Positions 45,363-54,206 are shown, numbered from the stretch's first letter. The stretch is DNA of 64,000 nt from Duganella sacchari (GCF_900143065.1 NZ_FRCX01000015.1:1-64000), one strand, 5' to 3'. A program made the numbers and translations. The notes: generated by a model from the sequence alone, not told the origin.

Positions 45363-46612
45363 GCGGACAGGGTCACACGTGCGAACTTGCGCTTGCCCAC
45401 CTGCAGCACGAAGGTGCCGGCTTGCAGCTGCAAGCCCTTGTCGCTGATGACGGTGCCGTCAACCCGCACGCCGCCCTGCTCCACCATCCGCATCGCTTCC
45501 GAGGTGGACGCGCACAGGTTGGCCTGCTTCAGCAATTGCGCCACGCCCAGCGGCGCACCGCCCAGCGTCACTTCCGGAATATCGTCCGGGATGCCGCCCT
45601 TGGAGCGATTGACGAAGTCGGCCAGCGCATCTTCCGCTGCCTGTTGCGAGTGGAAGCGCGTGACGATTTCCTGCGCAATCGCCACTTTGGCGTCGCGCGG
45701 GTTGCGGCCGCCTGCCACTTCGGCTTTCAGCGCGGCGACATCGGCGATCGAGCGGAACGACAGCAGATCGAAGTATTTCCACATCATTTCGTCGGAAATG
45801 CTCATGATCTTGGCGAACATGGTGTTGCCCGGTTCGGTGATGCCGATGTAGTTGTTCTTCGACTTCGACATTTTTTCCACGCCATCCAAACCTTCCAGCA
45901 GCGGCATGGTCAAAATACATTGAGGCTCCTGGCCGTAGTCCTTTTGCAGTTCGCGGCCCACCAGCAGGTTGAATTTCTGGTCGGTGCCGCCCAGCTCCAG
46001 GTCCGACTTCAGCGCCACCGAGTCGTAACCCTGCATCAGCGGGTACAGGAATTCATGCACGGCAATTGGCGTACCGTTTTTATAGCGTTTGGTGAAATCG
46101 TCGCGCTCCATCATGCGCGCCACGGTGTAGCGCGAAGCCAGCTGGATCAGGCCGCGCGCGCCCAGCGGGTCGCACCATTCGGAGTTGTAGCGGATTTCGG
46201 TTTTGGCCGGATCCAGCACCAGCGATGCCTGCTTGAAGTAAGTCATGGCATTTTGTTCCACCTGCTCTTTGGTCAGCGGCGGACGCGTGGCGTTACGGCC
46301 CGATGGGTCGCCGATCATGGAGGTGAAGTCGCCGATCAGGAAGATCACCTGATGGCCCAGGTCCTGCAACTGGCGCATTTTATTGAGCACCACGGTGTGA
46401 CCCAGATGCAGGTCGGGCGCGGTTGGATCCAGGCCCAGCTTGATACGCAGCGGCACGCCGCTTTGTTCTGAACGCGCCAGCTTTTGCGCGAACTCGCTTT
46501 CAATCAGCAACTCGTCGACACCGCGTTTGGTGATGGCAAGTGCCTCTTGTACGTTGTCGGATAACGGCAACGCTTTAGAGGGAGCCGCAGGTGTCGAAGA
46601 AGTAGTAGTCAT
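45359..46612 (-). CDS. tyrS: Tyrosyl-tRNA synthetase (TyrS2-type)
   Basis: Class I synthetase charging tRNA-Tyr. HIGH motif as PDLHLGH (about residues 71-77), KMSKS motif as KMSKSKNN near residue 245, C-terminal S4 RNA-binding domain (SEAMRMVEQGGVRVDGTVI). The sequence and 417-residue length resemble the TyrRZ-type enzymes of betaproteobacteria. It is the first gene of the long leftward block and is divergent from the M23 gene. Confidence 0.96.
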   Translation of the reverse strand: MTTTSSTPAAPSKALPLSDNVQEALAITKRGVDELLIESEFAQKLARSEQSGVPLRIKLGLDPTAPDLHLGHTVVLNKMRQLQDLGHQVIFLIGDFTSMIGDPSGRNATRPPLTKEQVEQNAMTYFKQASLVLDPAKTEIRYNSEWCDPLGARGLIQLASRYTVARMMERDDFTKRYKNGTPIAVHEFLYPLMQGYDSVALKSDLELGGTDQKFNLLVGRELQKDYGQEPQCILTMPLLEGLDGVEKMSKSKNNYIGITEPGNTMFAKIMSISDEMMWKYFDLLSFRSIADVAALKAEVAGGRNPRDAKVAIAQEIVTRFHSQQAAEDALADFVNRSKGGIPDDIPEVTLGGAPLGVAQLLKQANLCASTSEAMRMVEQGGVRVDGTVISDKGLQLQAGTFVLQVGKRKFARVTLSA

Positions 46613-46660
46613 AATTTTTTAAGCGTATTTTTCAGAAAAAGGTAGGCAGCTTCAGGAGTT

Positions 46661-46669
46661 TGTTATAAT
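46661..46669 (+). promoter_or_regulatory. Extended -10 promoter of the M23 peptidase gene
   Basis: TGTTATAAT on the plus strand fits the TGnTATAAT extended -10 consensus exactly. The leader to the ATG at 46771 would be about 95 bases, AT-rich and without a good ribosome site directly before the ATG. Confidence 0.6.
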
Positions 46670-46770
46670 CCTCGATCCATCAATCTTGCCGCACGAAAAC
46701 TAACAAAACATATAATTAGAAGAAATAAAACGTTCCTGAATAGTTCAAGCGGCAAATTTTAACTGATTGC

Positions 46771-48162
46771 ATGAACCAAATACATAAATTCACAAGCTCA
46801 CGCTTGTTCAGTCTGCTAGGTTCTACGCGCAAGGCGCGCATCATCAGCGCGTCTGCATTGTTTCTCGCAGTATGTGCTTTTGGTGCCGCCGGCGTAGCGC
46901 CGCTCGCCCCTGACGCGTCCGATCTGCCGGTGAAAACTGTACAGGAAGCTGTGGTCACGCCAGACCTGAGCGCGCAGATCAATGCGCTGGAACAGCAGTC
47001 TTCTAACGAGCATTTTGTGCACGAAGAAAAGATCCGCGCTGGCGATACCCTGGCGACGCTGTTGACCCGCCTGGGCGTGGATGACGATGCGGCCGAGAAC
47101 TTTATCAAAAAAGATAAGGTGGCGAAAGGCGTCATGCAGCTGAAGACCGGCAAGCGTGTACAGGCCCAGACCGACGACGAAGGCAACCTGCAGTGGCTGC
47201 GCGCCACCGTGGTGGATGGCAAGGACGATCCCGTCACCAATATCAAGATCACCCGCAAGGCCGATGGCTTTGTCGCGACCGCCGAACCAGCCAAGCTGGA
47301 ACGCCGCGTGGAAATGCACGCACGGAACATCACCTCGACATTGTATGCGGCCACCGACTCCAGCGAAGACGGCGCCAAGCTACCCGACAATATCGTCAAG
47401 CAGATCATTGAAATGTTCTCGACCAACGTCGACTTCCGGGGCGACCTGAAGCGCGGCGACAGCTTTAACGTGGTGTATGAAACCTTCTGGCAGGATGGCG
47501 AGTTCGTGCGAGCGGGCCGTGTGCTGGCAGGCGAACTGACCAACCGTGGCACGACCTATCAATCGGTGTGGTTTGAAGATCCGCAAAGCAAACAGGGCGG
47601 CGGCTACTACAGCTTCGACGGCAAATCGCTCAAGAAAGCGTTCCTGAAATCGCCGGTGGAGTTTTCGCGTATTTCGTCCGGCTTCGCGATGCGCGTGCAT
47701 CCGATTTCCGGCCAGTGGAAAGCCCACAAGGGCATCGATTTCCCGGCGCCGACCGGCACGCCGATCCGCGCTGCGGGCGATGGCGTGATCGACTTTGCCG
47801 GCACCATGAATGGCTACGGCAACTTCATCGTCATCAAGCACTGGAGCAACTACACCACGGCTTACGCCCACATGAGCCGCTTTGGCAATGGCATGAAAAA
47901 AGGCGCCAAGGTCAGCCAGGGTGACGTGATCGGCTACGTCGGCACCACCGGCTGGTCGACCGGCGCACACTTGCACTACGAATTCCGCGTGGGTGGTGAA
48001 GCCAAAGACCCAGGCAAGATGAATGTACAGGCACAAGCACCATTGACCGCAGCGGAAATGGGCCGCTTCAAAGTCTATGCGAACGACATGATGCACCGCT
48101 TCGCGCTGCTACGTCCGGTGGGCGGCGGCGGCATACCGACCCGCGTCGCTGCGGCGAAGTAA
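46771..48162 (+). CDS. M23 family peptidoglycan endopeptidase (MepM-like)
   Basis: 463-residue membrane-anchored cell-wall hydrolase. A transmembrane helix lies at about 24-44; a LysM/OapA-like domain follows (HEEKIRAGDTLATLLTRLGVDDD), then a central beta domain (about 150-290) and the M23 LytM domain. Zinc ligands appear in HPISGQWKAHKGIDFPAP (His, Asp) and HLHYEFRVGG (HxH). Lys- and Asn-rich C-terminus. Expected to cleave D-Ala-mDAP crosslinks. In this order (tyrS / M23 / anmK) it is common in Burkholderiales. Confidence 0.93.
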   Translation: MNQIHKFTSSRLFSLLGSTRKARIISASALFLAVCAFGAAGVAPLAPDASDLPVKTVQEAVVTPDLSAQINALEQQSSNEHFVHEEKIRAGDTLATLLTRLGVDDDAAENFIKKDKVAKGVMQLKTGKRVQAQTDDEGNLQWLRATVVDGKDDPVTNIKITRKADGFVATAEPAKLERRVEMHARNITSTLYAATDSSEDGAKLPDNIVKQIIEMFSTNVDFRGDLKRGDSFNVVYETFWQDGEFVRAGRVLAGELTNRGTTYQSVWFEDPQSKQGGGYYSFDGKSLKKAFLKSPVEFSRISSGFAMRVHPISGQWKAHKGIDFPAPTGTPIRAAGDGVIDFAGTMNGYGNFIVIKHWSNYTTAYAHMSRFGNGMKKGAKVSQGDVIGYVGTTGWSTGAHLHYEFRVGGEAKDPGKMNVQAQAPLTAAEMGRFKVYANDMMHRFALLRPVGGGGIPTRVAAAK

Positions 48163-48170
48163 TCTGACAA

Positions 48171-48200
48171 AACAGGCCGCCTAGTCGGCCTGCTTTTTAT
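48171..48200 (+). terminator. Rho-independent terminator of the M23 gene
   Basis: CAGGCCG (48173-48179), 6-base loop, CGGCCTG (48186-48192), then CTTTTTATT. Confidence 0.88.
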
Positions 48201-48261
48201 TATCATGCGCTTCTGAGACAGTTCCTTCCGTGCGTAAGCACACACACATCCAGAGGCACGT

Positions 48262-49359
48262 ATGACTTTGTACATCGGTTTAATGTCCGGCACCAGCCTG
48301 GACGGCGTTGACGGCGCACTGGCGCAATTCCACGGCGACGCCCTGACCACCATCGCAGCCACCTACCTCGCCTTCCCGCCAGCGCTGCGCGCCGAGCTGA
48401 TGGCCTTGCAGGCCAGCGGCGCCAACGAAATCGAACGTGAAGCCCTGGCGGCCAACCAGCTGGCGCAATACTACGCCCAGTGCGTGGCGCAGCTGCTGCG
48501 CGAATCGGGCAAGCAGCCGCAAGACGTCCGCGCGGTCGCCGTGCACGGCCAGACCATACGCCACCGCCCGGAACTGGGTTTCACGCGCCAGACCAACAAC
48601 CCGGCCCTGCTGGCCGAACTGTGCGGCATCGACGTGATTGCCGACTTCCGCAGCCGCGACATTGCTGCCGGCGGCCAGGGCGCGCCGCTGGTGCCGGCCT
48701 TCCATCAGGCCCTGTTTGGCAAGGCCGGACAGACGCGCGTCGTGGCCAATATAGGCGGCATCGCCAATATCAGCGTGCTGCGCGGCGACGGCAGCGTGAT
48801 CGGATTCGATACCGGCCCCGGCAACGTCCTCATGGACGGCTGGATACACCGCCACCGCCAGCAGGAATATGATGCCGACGGCGCCTGGGCCGCCAGCGGC
48901 AAGCTCATTCCCGAACTGCTGTCGGCGTTGCTGACAGAACCCTACCTCGCGCTGCCCGCGCCCAAAAGCACCGGCCGCGACCTGTTCCATATGGATTGGC
49001 TCGACGCCCGTCTCCCCGCCCATATGCAGGCGACCCCGGCAGACGTCCAGCGCACGCTGACACAATACACGGCAGTCACACTGGCAGACGCCATCAAAGC
49101 CCACGGCGATGGCGCGGACGCAGCTTATATCTGCGGCGGCGGCGCCTATAACAGCGTGCTGATGGATGCGTTGGGAAGGGAATTGGGTACGCAGGTTATG
49201 GTAGCTTCCACGCAAGCCTTGGGCGTTGCGCCTAACCGCGTGGAAGCACTGGCATTTGCCTGGCTCGGCTATCGCTTCAGCGAGCGCCTGGCGGGCAATC
49301 TGCCGTCGGTAACCGGAGCCAAGGGCGACCGCATACTGGGCGCCCTCTACCCCCGCTAA
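48262..49359 (+). CDS. anmK: Anhydro-N-acetylmuramic acid kinase
   Basis: Converts anhydroMurNAc from recycled peptidoglycan to MurNAc-6-phosphate. ASKHA-fold kinase with GLMSGTSLDGVDGAL at residues 5-19, VAVHGQTIRHRP, VANIGGIANISVL and FDTGPGNVLMDGW. 365 aa is typical. It follows the M23 endopeptidase gene after a terminator, so the two wall-turnover genes are neighbours with separate transcripts. Confidence 0.96.
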   Translation: MTLYIGLMSGTSLDGVDGALAQFHGDALTTIAATYLAFPPALRAELMALQASGANEIEREALAANQLAQYYAQCVAQLLRESGKQPQDVRAVAVHGQTIRHRPELGFTRQTNNPALLAELCGIDVIADFRSRDIAAGGQGAPLVPAFHQALFGKAGQTRVVANIGGIANISVLRGDGSVIGFDTGPGNVLMDGWIHRHRQQEYDADGAWAASGKLIPELLSALLTEPYLALPAPKSTGRDLFHMDWLDARLPAHMQATPADVQRTLTQYTAVTLADAIKAHGDGADAAYICGGGAYNSVLMDALGRELGTQVMVASTQALGVAPNRVEALAFAWLGYRFSERLAGNLPSVTGAKGDRILGALYPR

Positions 49360-49365
49360 CGCTGC

Positions 49366-50070
49366 TTAGGCAGCAGCCTGTTTTTTACGGCCGCGCATCA
49401 GGCCGACCAGGCCCAGGCCGGCGCCCAGCATCAGATAAGTGCTTGGCTCAGGAACGGCGGTGATTTGCAGGGTGTCAATGCCAATGAAGTTGGAATTGTC
49501 GCCGGCCGGGCCGCCATCCTGCACCACGTAGCGGAAGGCAAATGCACCGCTGGTCGCGCCGGACAGACCGCTCAGCGTGACGCTGTATTTGGTCCACTCC
49601 TCAGGATAACCAAACAGATCCTGGCCAGGATTCACCGACAGCAGCAGTTTGCTAAAAGTGCCCACGCTGCTCGAGGTGTTGCCGACATTCGTGCCGCCAA
49701 CATTGCTGAAACGGACTTCCAGATTGTCCGGCCACAGCGAAAAATCTGCGGTACGGGTATAGAACGACAGCGTATCGCCGTTGTGATAGGTGGAGGTCGG
49801 CAGGATCAGCCAGGTGCTGATGTCGGCGGTGCCTGAGCCACTATTGAAATTGGCACCCAGATAGGAGTCGGCCGCGCCCTGATGTGCGCTGAATACCGCA
49901 GGATTACCCTGGAACCAATCAGTCACGCCCACAGGCTGGCTCAGATTGTTCACGGTCCAGCCGGTGGGAACGCCATTATCAAAATTTTCTGTCAACGCAT
50001 CAGCGGAAGCGACACCACTGAAAGCTAACGTTACGGCTAAGGCGAGAGCTGATTTAAAGGATACAGACAT
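49366..50070 (-). CDS. Choice-of-anchor J PEP-CTERM protein
   Basis: 234-residue exported protein. Signal peptide at 1-23 (...SGVASA). The body is a jelly-roll-like choice-of-anchor J domain: ALTENFDNGVPTGWTVNN, FQGNPAVFSAHQGAADSYLGANF, STWLILPT and VRFSNVGG. C-terminus VPEPSTYLMLGAGLGLVGLMRGRKK is a PEP-CTERM tag. GGAGG lies before the ATG. It is convergent with anmK, six bases apart, and preceded by an AT-rich 142-base leader with palindromes. Confidence 0.9.
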   Translation of the reverse strand: MSVSFKSALALAVTLAFSGVASADALTENFDNGVPTGWTVNNLSQPVGVTDWFQGNPAVFSAHQGAADSYLGANFNSGSGTADISTWLILPTSTYHNGDTLSFYTRTADFSLWPDNLEVRFSNVGGTNVGNTSSSVGTFSKLLLSVNPGQDLFGYPEEWTKYSVTLSGLSGATSGAFAFRYVVQDGGPAGDNSNFIGIDTLQITAVPEPSTYLMLGAGLGLVGLMRGRKKQAAA

Positions 50071-50116
50071 CTTGAAACCTCCATCGTAGAAGTGGAAGAA
50101 ATATTTATGTTGTTGG

Positions 50117-50152
50117 CGGCCACCAGGCCGTCATAATCAAGATATCATGATT
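50117..50152 (-). promoter_or_regulatory. Palindromes in the leader of the PEP-CTERM gene
   Basis: A hairpin CGGCC-acca-GGCCG (50117-50130) and an 18-bp imperfect palindrome AATCAAGATATCATGATT (50135-50152, one mismatched pair) lie 47-82 bases before the ATG. Further upstream, the AT-rich spacer repeats GTTGTTTTTAT twice on the minus strand. No sigma-54-type promoter was seen. Confidence 0.4.
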
Positions 50153-50212
50153 GTTAAATTATTGTGTAAATAAAAACAACTTTACATATTAAAATAACTT
50201 ATAAAAACAACA

Positions 50213-50890
50213 CTAAACATGAGCCTTTTGCGTGGTAAACATGCCCCGCAGTATCAGGTCTATCCCCACGAGAAAATCAGCCCGGTCATCATGTACCAGA
50301 AGTTGTTCAGCAACACTGCGTGTGAACGGAAATTGGTCCGCATCCAACCGCGCCCACGATGCCGCCACCTGGCCAAGAATTGCCGCCCTGTCGCCGCCCA
50401 GAGCCCGCCCCAACTGGGCATTTGCCGCATTTTGCACACTCACGCCAAGGATGTAATTCAGCAATGCCGACGCTGCCGCAAACTGCTGCGGCATGGGCAC
50501 GCGCATGCGGCAGATCTGCTGTCCCAAGCCCTCCAAAATGTTTACCATAGGGGATTGCAAAGGAGCGCGCGTTAGCGCAGAACCAAGCCACGGCCGCGCG
50601 TCGATGGCGTCAAACAGGGCCAGCGCGAGCGCGCGGATGGCTTGCTCCGGCGACACATCGGCCGCAGCTGTCTTGAGCGTGCGTGTAACAATCTCATTGC
50701 AAGCCGAAGTCAGCAAATCGTTCTTATTGGAAATATGCCAGTAGATGGCGCCGGTCCCGGTTGCCAGCCGTTCCGCCAGAGCGCGAAAGGTCAGGCCGGC
50801 TTCGCCACGGCTATCCAGCAAGGCAATGGATTCTTCAATAATGCGCTCGCGGGACAGCCCATCTTCCCGGCGCGGAGTGTTTTTCTGCAT
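50213..50890 (-). CDS. TetR family repressor of the adjacent monooxygenase
   Basis: 225-residue TetR regulator: HTH in SRERIIEESIALLDSRGEAGLTFRALAERLATGTGAIYWHISNKNDLL (about 13-57), then a helical TetR_C-like region. The sequence type (GTGAIYWHISNK) matches tetracycline-repressor-like members. Start ATG 50890 (MQKNTPRRED); a much longer frame reads through the divergent promoter. It is divergent from the flavin monooxygenase gene with a palindromic operator in the 72-base gap, the classical repressor/target layout. Confidence 0.9.
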   Translation of the reverse strand: MQKNTPRREDGLSRERIIEESIALLDSRGEAGLTFRALAERLATGTGAIYWHISNKNDLLTSACNEIVTRTLKTAAADVSPEQAIRALALALFDAIDARPWLGSALTRAPLQSPMVNILEGLGQQICRMRVPMPQQFAAASALLNYILGVSVQNAANAQLGRALGGDRAAILGQVAASWARLDADQFPFTRSVAEQLLVHDDRADFLVGIDLILRGMFTTQKAHV

Positions 50891-50932
50891 GGCCGTTATC
50901 TTGACATACCTGGCCTGTTGCAGCAAAATCCG

Positions 50933-50951
50933 AATGGAACAACGTTCCATT
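50933..50951. promoter_or_regulatory. Palindromic operator between tetR-like and monooxygenase genes
   Basis: AATGGAAC, three bases, GTTCCATT: exact 8-bp half-sites around AAC (50941-50943), in the middle of the divergent intergenic region and 12 bases before the monooxygenase ATG. Position fits shared repression of both genes. Confidence 0.72.
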
Positions 50952-50962
50952 TGGATTAAACA

Positions 50963-52084
50963 ATGAAAAATATGCCCATTGCAATCATCGGTGCAGGCCT
51001 GGGCGGGCTGGTCCTGGCCCGCGTGCTGCACGTCCACGGCATCGCCGCCACGGTGTATGAAGCCGAAGCCTCGGCCACGGCGCGCGCACAAGGTGGCCTG
51101 CTGGATATCCACGATTTCAACGGCCAGCTCGCCCTCCGGGATGCAGGCTTATTCAAGGAATTCACTGCGCTGATTCACCATGGCGGCCAAGCCACACGCG
51201 TGCTCGACAAGCACGGCAAGCTGCTGTTCGCGCAGCATGACGATGGAACTGGCGGCAGGCCGGAAGTCCAGCGCGGCGAGCTGCGCCGCATACTGCTGGA
51301 GTCACTGCCCGAGGGCACGGTGCAATGGGGGCACAAGCTGACGCAGGCCATGCCACTCGGCGATGGCTGTCATATGCTGCATTTCGCTCACGGTTCCAGC
51401 ACCACTTGCGGCCTGCTGGTCGGTGCGGATGGGGCCTGGTCCAAAGTGCGCCCCCTGTTGTCCGATGCCATGCCGGCATATGTCGGCATGGCGCTCATCG
51501 AAACCTGGCTGCGCGACGCGGACACCCGCTATCCGGCTACTGCAGCGGCGGCCGGAAGCGGCGCCATGTTCGCCATCGCGCCGGGCAAAGGCATCCTCAG
51601 CCACCGCGAGCCCAGCGGCATGGTGCACGCCTACATTGCACTCAACCAGCCGGAGGCATGGCTGGCGGAGATCGATTTCAGTGACGGCACGGCGGCCAAA
51701 GCCCGCATAGCGGCCGAGTTTGCCGACTGGTCGCCAATACTTACCGCACTCATTACTGCAAGCGATACGGCGCCGCTACTGCGCGCAATCCATGCACTGC
51801 CCCAGAAACATCACTGGCATCGCGTGCCCGGTGTCACGCTGCTCGGCGATGCCGCCCACCTGATGGCGCCGTCCGGCGAAGGCGCCAACCTTGCCATGTA
51901 TGACGGCGCCGAATTGGCCAAAGCCATTGCCGCCCATCCTGACGATATCGAGACAGCGCTGGCGGCGTACGAACAGGAACTCTTCCCCCGCAGCGCCCAG
52001 GCCGCCGCCGAAGCGGCCGAGGTCCATGAGGTTCTGTACGGCGCCGACTCGCCACACAGTCTGGTAAATATGTTCAGTCAATAA
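50963..52084 (+). CDS. TetX-like FAD-dependent monooxygenase
   Basis: 373-residue class A flavoprotein hydroxylase. FAD-binding GxGxxG is IAIIGAGLGGLVLARVL at 6-22 with Glu at the end of strand 2 (VYEAE). The GGLLDIHDFNGQLALRDAGL segment and the RGELRRILLESLPEGTVQW segment align in order with TetX tetracycline 11a-monooxygenase (GGTLDLH..., NDLRAILLNSL...). The second FAD motif is LLGDAAHLMAPSGEGANLAMYD. Like TetX it ends with a helix after YEQELFPRSAQ. Substrate is unknown; tetracycline is only one possibility. The divergent TetR and operator support drug- or metabolite-inducible control. Confidence 0.87.
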   Translation: MKNMPIAIIGAGLGGLVLARVLHVHGIAATVYEAEASATARAQGGLLDIHDFNGQLALRDAGLFKEFTALIHHGGQATRVLDKHGKLLFAQHDDGTGGRPEVQRGELRRILLESLPEGTVQWGHKLTQAMPLGDGCHMLHFAHGSSTTCGLLVGADGAWSKVRPLLSDAMPAYVGMALIETWLRDADTRYPATAAAAGSGAMFAIAPGKGILSHREPSGMVHAYIALNQPEAWLAEIDFSDGTAAKARIAAEFADWSPILTALITASDTAPLLRAIHALPQKHHWHRVPGVTLLGDAAHLMAPSGEGANLAMYDGAELAKAIAAHPDDIETALAAYEQELFPRSAQAAAEAAEVHEVLYGADSPHSLVNMFSQ

Positions 52085-52151
52085 GAAGAGGCTTGTCGAA
52101 CTGCTGCGCCCTCATTCGTCGTGAGCATGAAACCCCATTTAAGGAGACGTC

Positions 52152-52547
52152 ATGAACAAGCAGATCATTTTCAACCTGGCGGTCAAGGACCTGGATAAAT
52201 CCAAGGCCTTCTTTTCCGCACTGGGCTTCAGCTTCAATGCCCAATTCAGCAATGAGCAAGCGGCATTCATGGTCATCACGGAGGGCATTTTTGCCATGCT
52301 GATGACCGAAGATTTCTTCCGCTCCTTCATCGACAAGCCACTCGCCCAGGCGAAGGAAGCCAATGAAGTCATCATTGCCCTGAGCTGCGAGAGCCGCGAG
52401 GAAGTCGACCATCTGATCGCCAGGGCCGCTGCTGCCGGCGCGCGCATCCCGCATCCGCCCGAGGACCATGGCTTCATGTACGACCAGGGCTTCGAGGACA
52501 TAGACGGCCACCTGTGGAACCTGGTGTGGATGGCGACCGGCGAATAA
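52152..52547 (+). CDS. VOC superfamily (glyoxalase/bleomycin-resistance-like) protein
   Basis: 131-residue protein with two beta-alpha-beta-beta-beta repeats. QIIFNLAVKDLDKSKAFFSALGFSFNAQF opens the first module and MYDQGFEDIDGHLWNLVWM closes the second; this type resembles the YaeR/YdeH-like 'extradiol dioxygenase'-annotated group. The usual metal His at the start is replaced by Asn (NLAV), so catalysis is doubtful; a binding role is possible. AAGGAG precedes the ATG. It lies 68 bases after the monooxygenase and may share its transcript. A bidirectional terminator follows. Confidence 0.85.
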   Translation: MNKQIIFNLAVKDLDKSKAFFSALGFSFNAQFSNEQAAFMVITEGIFAMLMTEDFFRSFIDKPLAQAKEANEVIIALSCESREEVDHLIARAAAAGARIPHPPEDHGFMYDQGFEDIDGHLWNLVWMATGE

Positions 52548-52548
52548 A

Positions 52549-52573
52549 AAAGGCAGCCCGCAGGCTGCCTTTT
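52549..52573. terminator. Bidirectional rho-independent terminator
   Basis: AAAGGCAGCC (52549-52558), loop CGCA, GGCTGCCTTT (52563-52572), with A-run on one side and T-run on the other, between convergent VOC and erpA genes. Confidence 0.88.
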
Positions 52574-52592
52574 CGGCGGACAAGTCCGAAAC

Positions 52593-52943
52593 TTATACCG
52601 AGAACGACGAACCGCAGCCGCAGGTGGAGGTTGCGCTAGGATTCTTGATCACGAATTGCGCGCCTTCCAGGTCATCCTTGTAGTCGATTTCTGCGCCCAC
52701 CAGGTACTGGTAGCTCATCGAATCGATCAGCAACTGGACGCCGTTCTTGACCATGGTGGTGTCGTCTTCGTTGACGATTTCGTCGAAGGTGAAACCATAC
52801 TGGAAGCCGGAGCAGCCACCGCCCTGCACGAACACGCGCAGTTTCAGGTCTGGATTGCCTTCTTCCTCGATCAGTTGGGCCACTTTTTCAGCAGCGCTAT
52901 CGGTGAAGATGATAGGCGCTGGCATTTCAGCAACAGCATTCAT
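52593..52943 (-). CDS. erpA: Iron-sulfur cluster insertion protein
   Basis: 116-residue A-type carrier that delivers [4Fe-4S] clusters to apoproteins. The three conserved Cys are in GGGCSGFQYGF and the C-terminal STCGCGSSFSV. The N-terminal extension MNAVAEMPAPIIFTDSAAEK is typical of betaproteobacterial ErpA. A TATAAT lies at 52976-52981 on the minus strand and GGGAG before the ATG. Confidence 0.95.
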   Translation of the reverse strand: MNAVAEMPAPIIFTDSAAEKVAQLIEEEGNPDLKLRVFVQGGGCSGFQYGFTFDEIVNEDDTTMVKNGVQLLIDSMSYQYLVGAEIDYKDDLEGAQFVIKNPSATSTCGCGSSFSV

Positions 52944-53053
52944 TTCTTACTCCCTACGAGAAAACAATTGGGCCCATTATAGACCTTGGGCGATTTTCCT
53001 GCTCCGCCCAGCTTTAAATTTGATGATAAAGCGCACAAAATCAAGGCGCTAGA

Positions 53054-54091
53054 TCAAGGCAGCAGCGCGATCTGGGTCAGGCCGGTGGTTTCTTCCAGGC
53101 CAAACATCAGGTTCATGCACTGTACCGCCTGGCCGGATGCGCCCTTGACCAGGTTGTCCTGCACCACCAGCACGATGACGGTATTGCCATTGTCCGGACG
53201 GTGCAGCGCCAGGCGCAGCATGTTCGAACCACGCGTCGAGCGGGTTTCCGGATGCGAGCCAAACGGCATCACGTCCACGAAAGCGCTGTCCTTATATTGG
53301 TCCTCAAACAGCTTCTGCAAGTCTTCGTTGCTGATGTCCTTGGTCAGGCGCGCATACAGCGTCGAGTGCATGCCGCGGATCATAGGCACCAGGTGCGGCG
53401 TAAAGATCAGGCTGACCTTGTCGGCAGTGAACTTCTGCAGCTGGGCCGAGGTTTCCGGCGTGTGGCGGTGGCCTGCCACGCCATAGGCCTTGAAGTTGTC
53501 CGACGCTTCCGAGAACAGGGTGCCGATTTCCGCCTTGCGGCCAGCGCCCGATACGCCCGACTTGCAGTCAGCGATAAGCGAGCCGGCATCGATCAAGCCA
53601 GCCTTGAGCAGCGGGTAATAGCCCAGCTGCATGGTAGTTGGATAGCAGCCAGGATTGGCGACCAGATTGGCTTTTTGAATGTCTTCACGGTTCAGTTCGG
53701 CCAGGCCGTAGGCTGCCTGTTCCAGCAGGTCCGGGCAGGTGTGCTCGATCTTGTACCATTTTTCAAAGACGGCTTTTTCCTTGATGCGGAAGTCGGCCGC
53801 CAAGTCGATGACCTTGACGCCGGCTTTCAGCAGCTCAGGCGCCTGGGCCATGGCGACGCCGTGCGGGGTGGCAAAGAACACCACGTCGCACTTGCTCAGG
53901 TCGGCATTTTCCGGCGACGAGAATTTCAGGTTCACGCGGCCACGCAGCGAAGGGAACATGTCAGCGACTGGCAAGCCGTCCTCTTTGCGCGAGGTGATTG
54001 CCGTCAGTTCCACATTCGGGTGGACTGCCAACAAACGCAGCAGTTCTACCCCGGTATAACCGGTACCGCCGACGATGCCAACTTTGATCAT
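53054..54091 (-). CDS. argC: N-acetyl-gamma-glutamyl-phosphate reductase
   Basis: Third step of arginine biosynthesis. Rossmann start MIKVGIVGGTGYTGVELLRLL, catalytic Cys in ANPGCYPTTMQLGYYPL, and the His-containing GVAGHRHTPE. 345 aa is the usual size for type 1 ArgC. Start ATG 54091; a longer frame reads leader sequence. In Burkholderiales argC commonly lies between erpA and rpsI, as here. No arginine-repressor box is obvious. Confidence 0.97.
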   Translation of the reverse strand: MIKVGIVGGTGYTGVELLRLLAVHPNVELTAITSRKEDGLPVADMFPSLRGRVNLKFSSPENADLSKCDVVFFATPHGVAMAQAPELLKAGVKVIDLAADFRIKEKAVFEKWYKIEHTCPDLLEQAAYGLAELNREDIQKANLVANPGCYPTTMQLGYYPLLKAGLIDAGSLIADCKSGVSGAGRKAEIGTLFSEASDNFKAYGVAGHRHTPETSAQLQKFTADKVSLIFTPHLVPMIRGMHSTLYARLTKDISNEDLQKLFEDQYKDSAFVDVMPFGSHPETRSTRGSNMLRLALHRPDNGNTVIVLVVQDNLVKGASGQAVQCMNLMFGLEETTGLTQIALLP

Positions 54092-54171
54092 TGTTTTTTC
54101 CTTAAAAGTGCGTGGGAGAGTGGGCCATTTTATCAGCCATGCGCTACCGCTGCATGACAGTAGCAAATAGC

Positions 54172-54206
54172 AAAAAAGCCGCCCGGCATGTAGCCGGCGG
54201 CTTTTT
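54172..54206 (-). terminator. Rho-independent terminator of rplM-rpsI
   Basis: AAAAAGCCGCCCGGC / GCCGGCGGCTTTTT stem with one bulged base and loop ATGTA, followed by a T-run on the minus strand. It lies 38 bases after the rpsI stop. Confidence 0.88.

Noticed and set aside
50943..50951. sigma-54-type promoter in the monooxygenase spacer
   Set aside because: No TGGCAC-N5-TTGC pattern; the sequence is explained by the palindromic operator.
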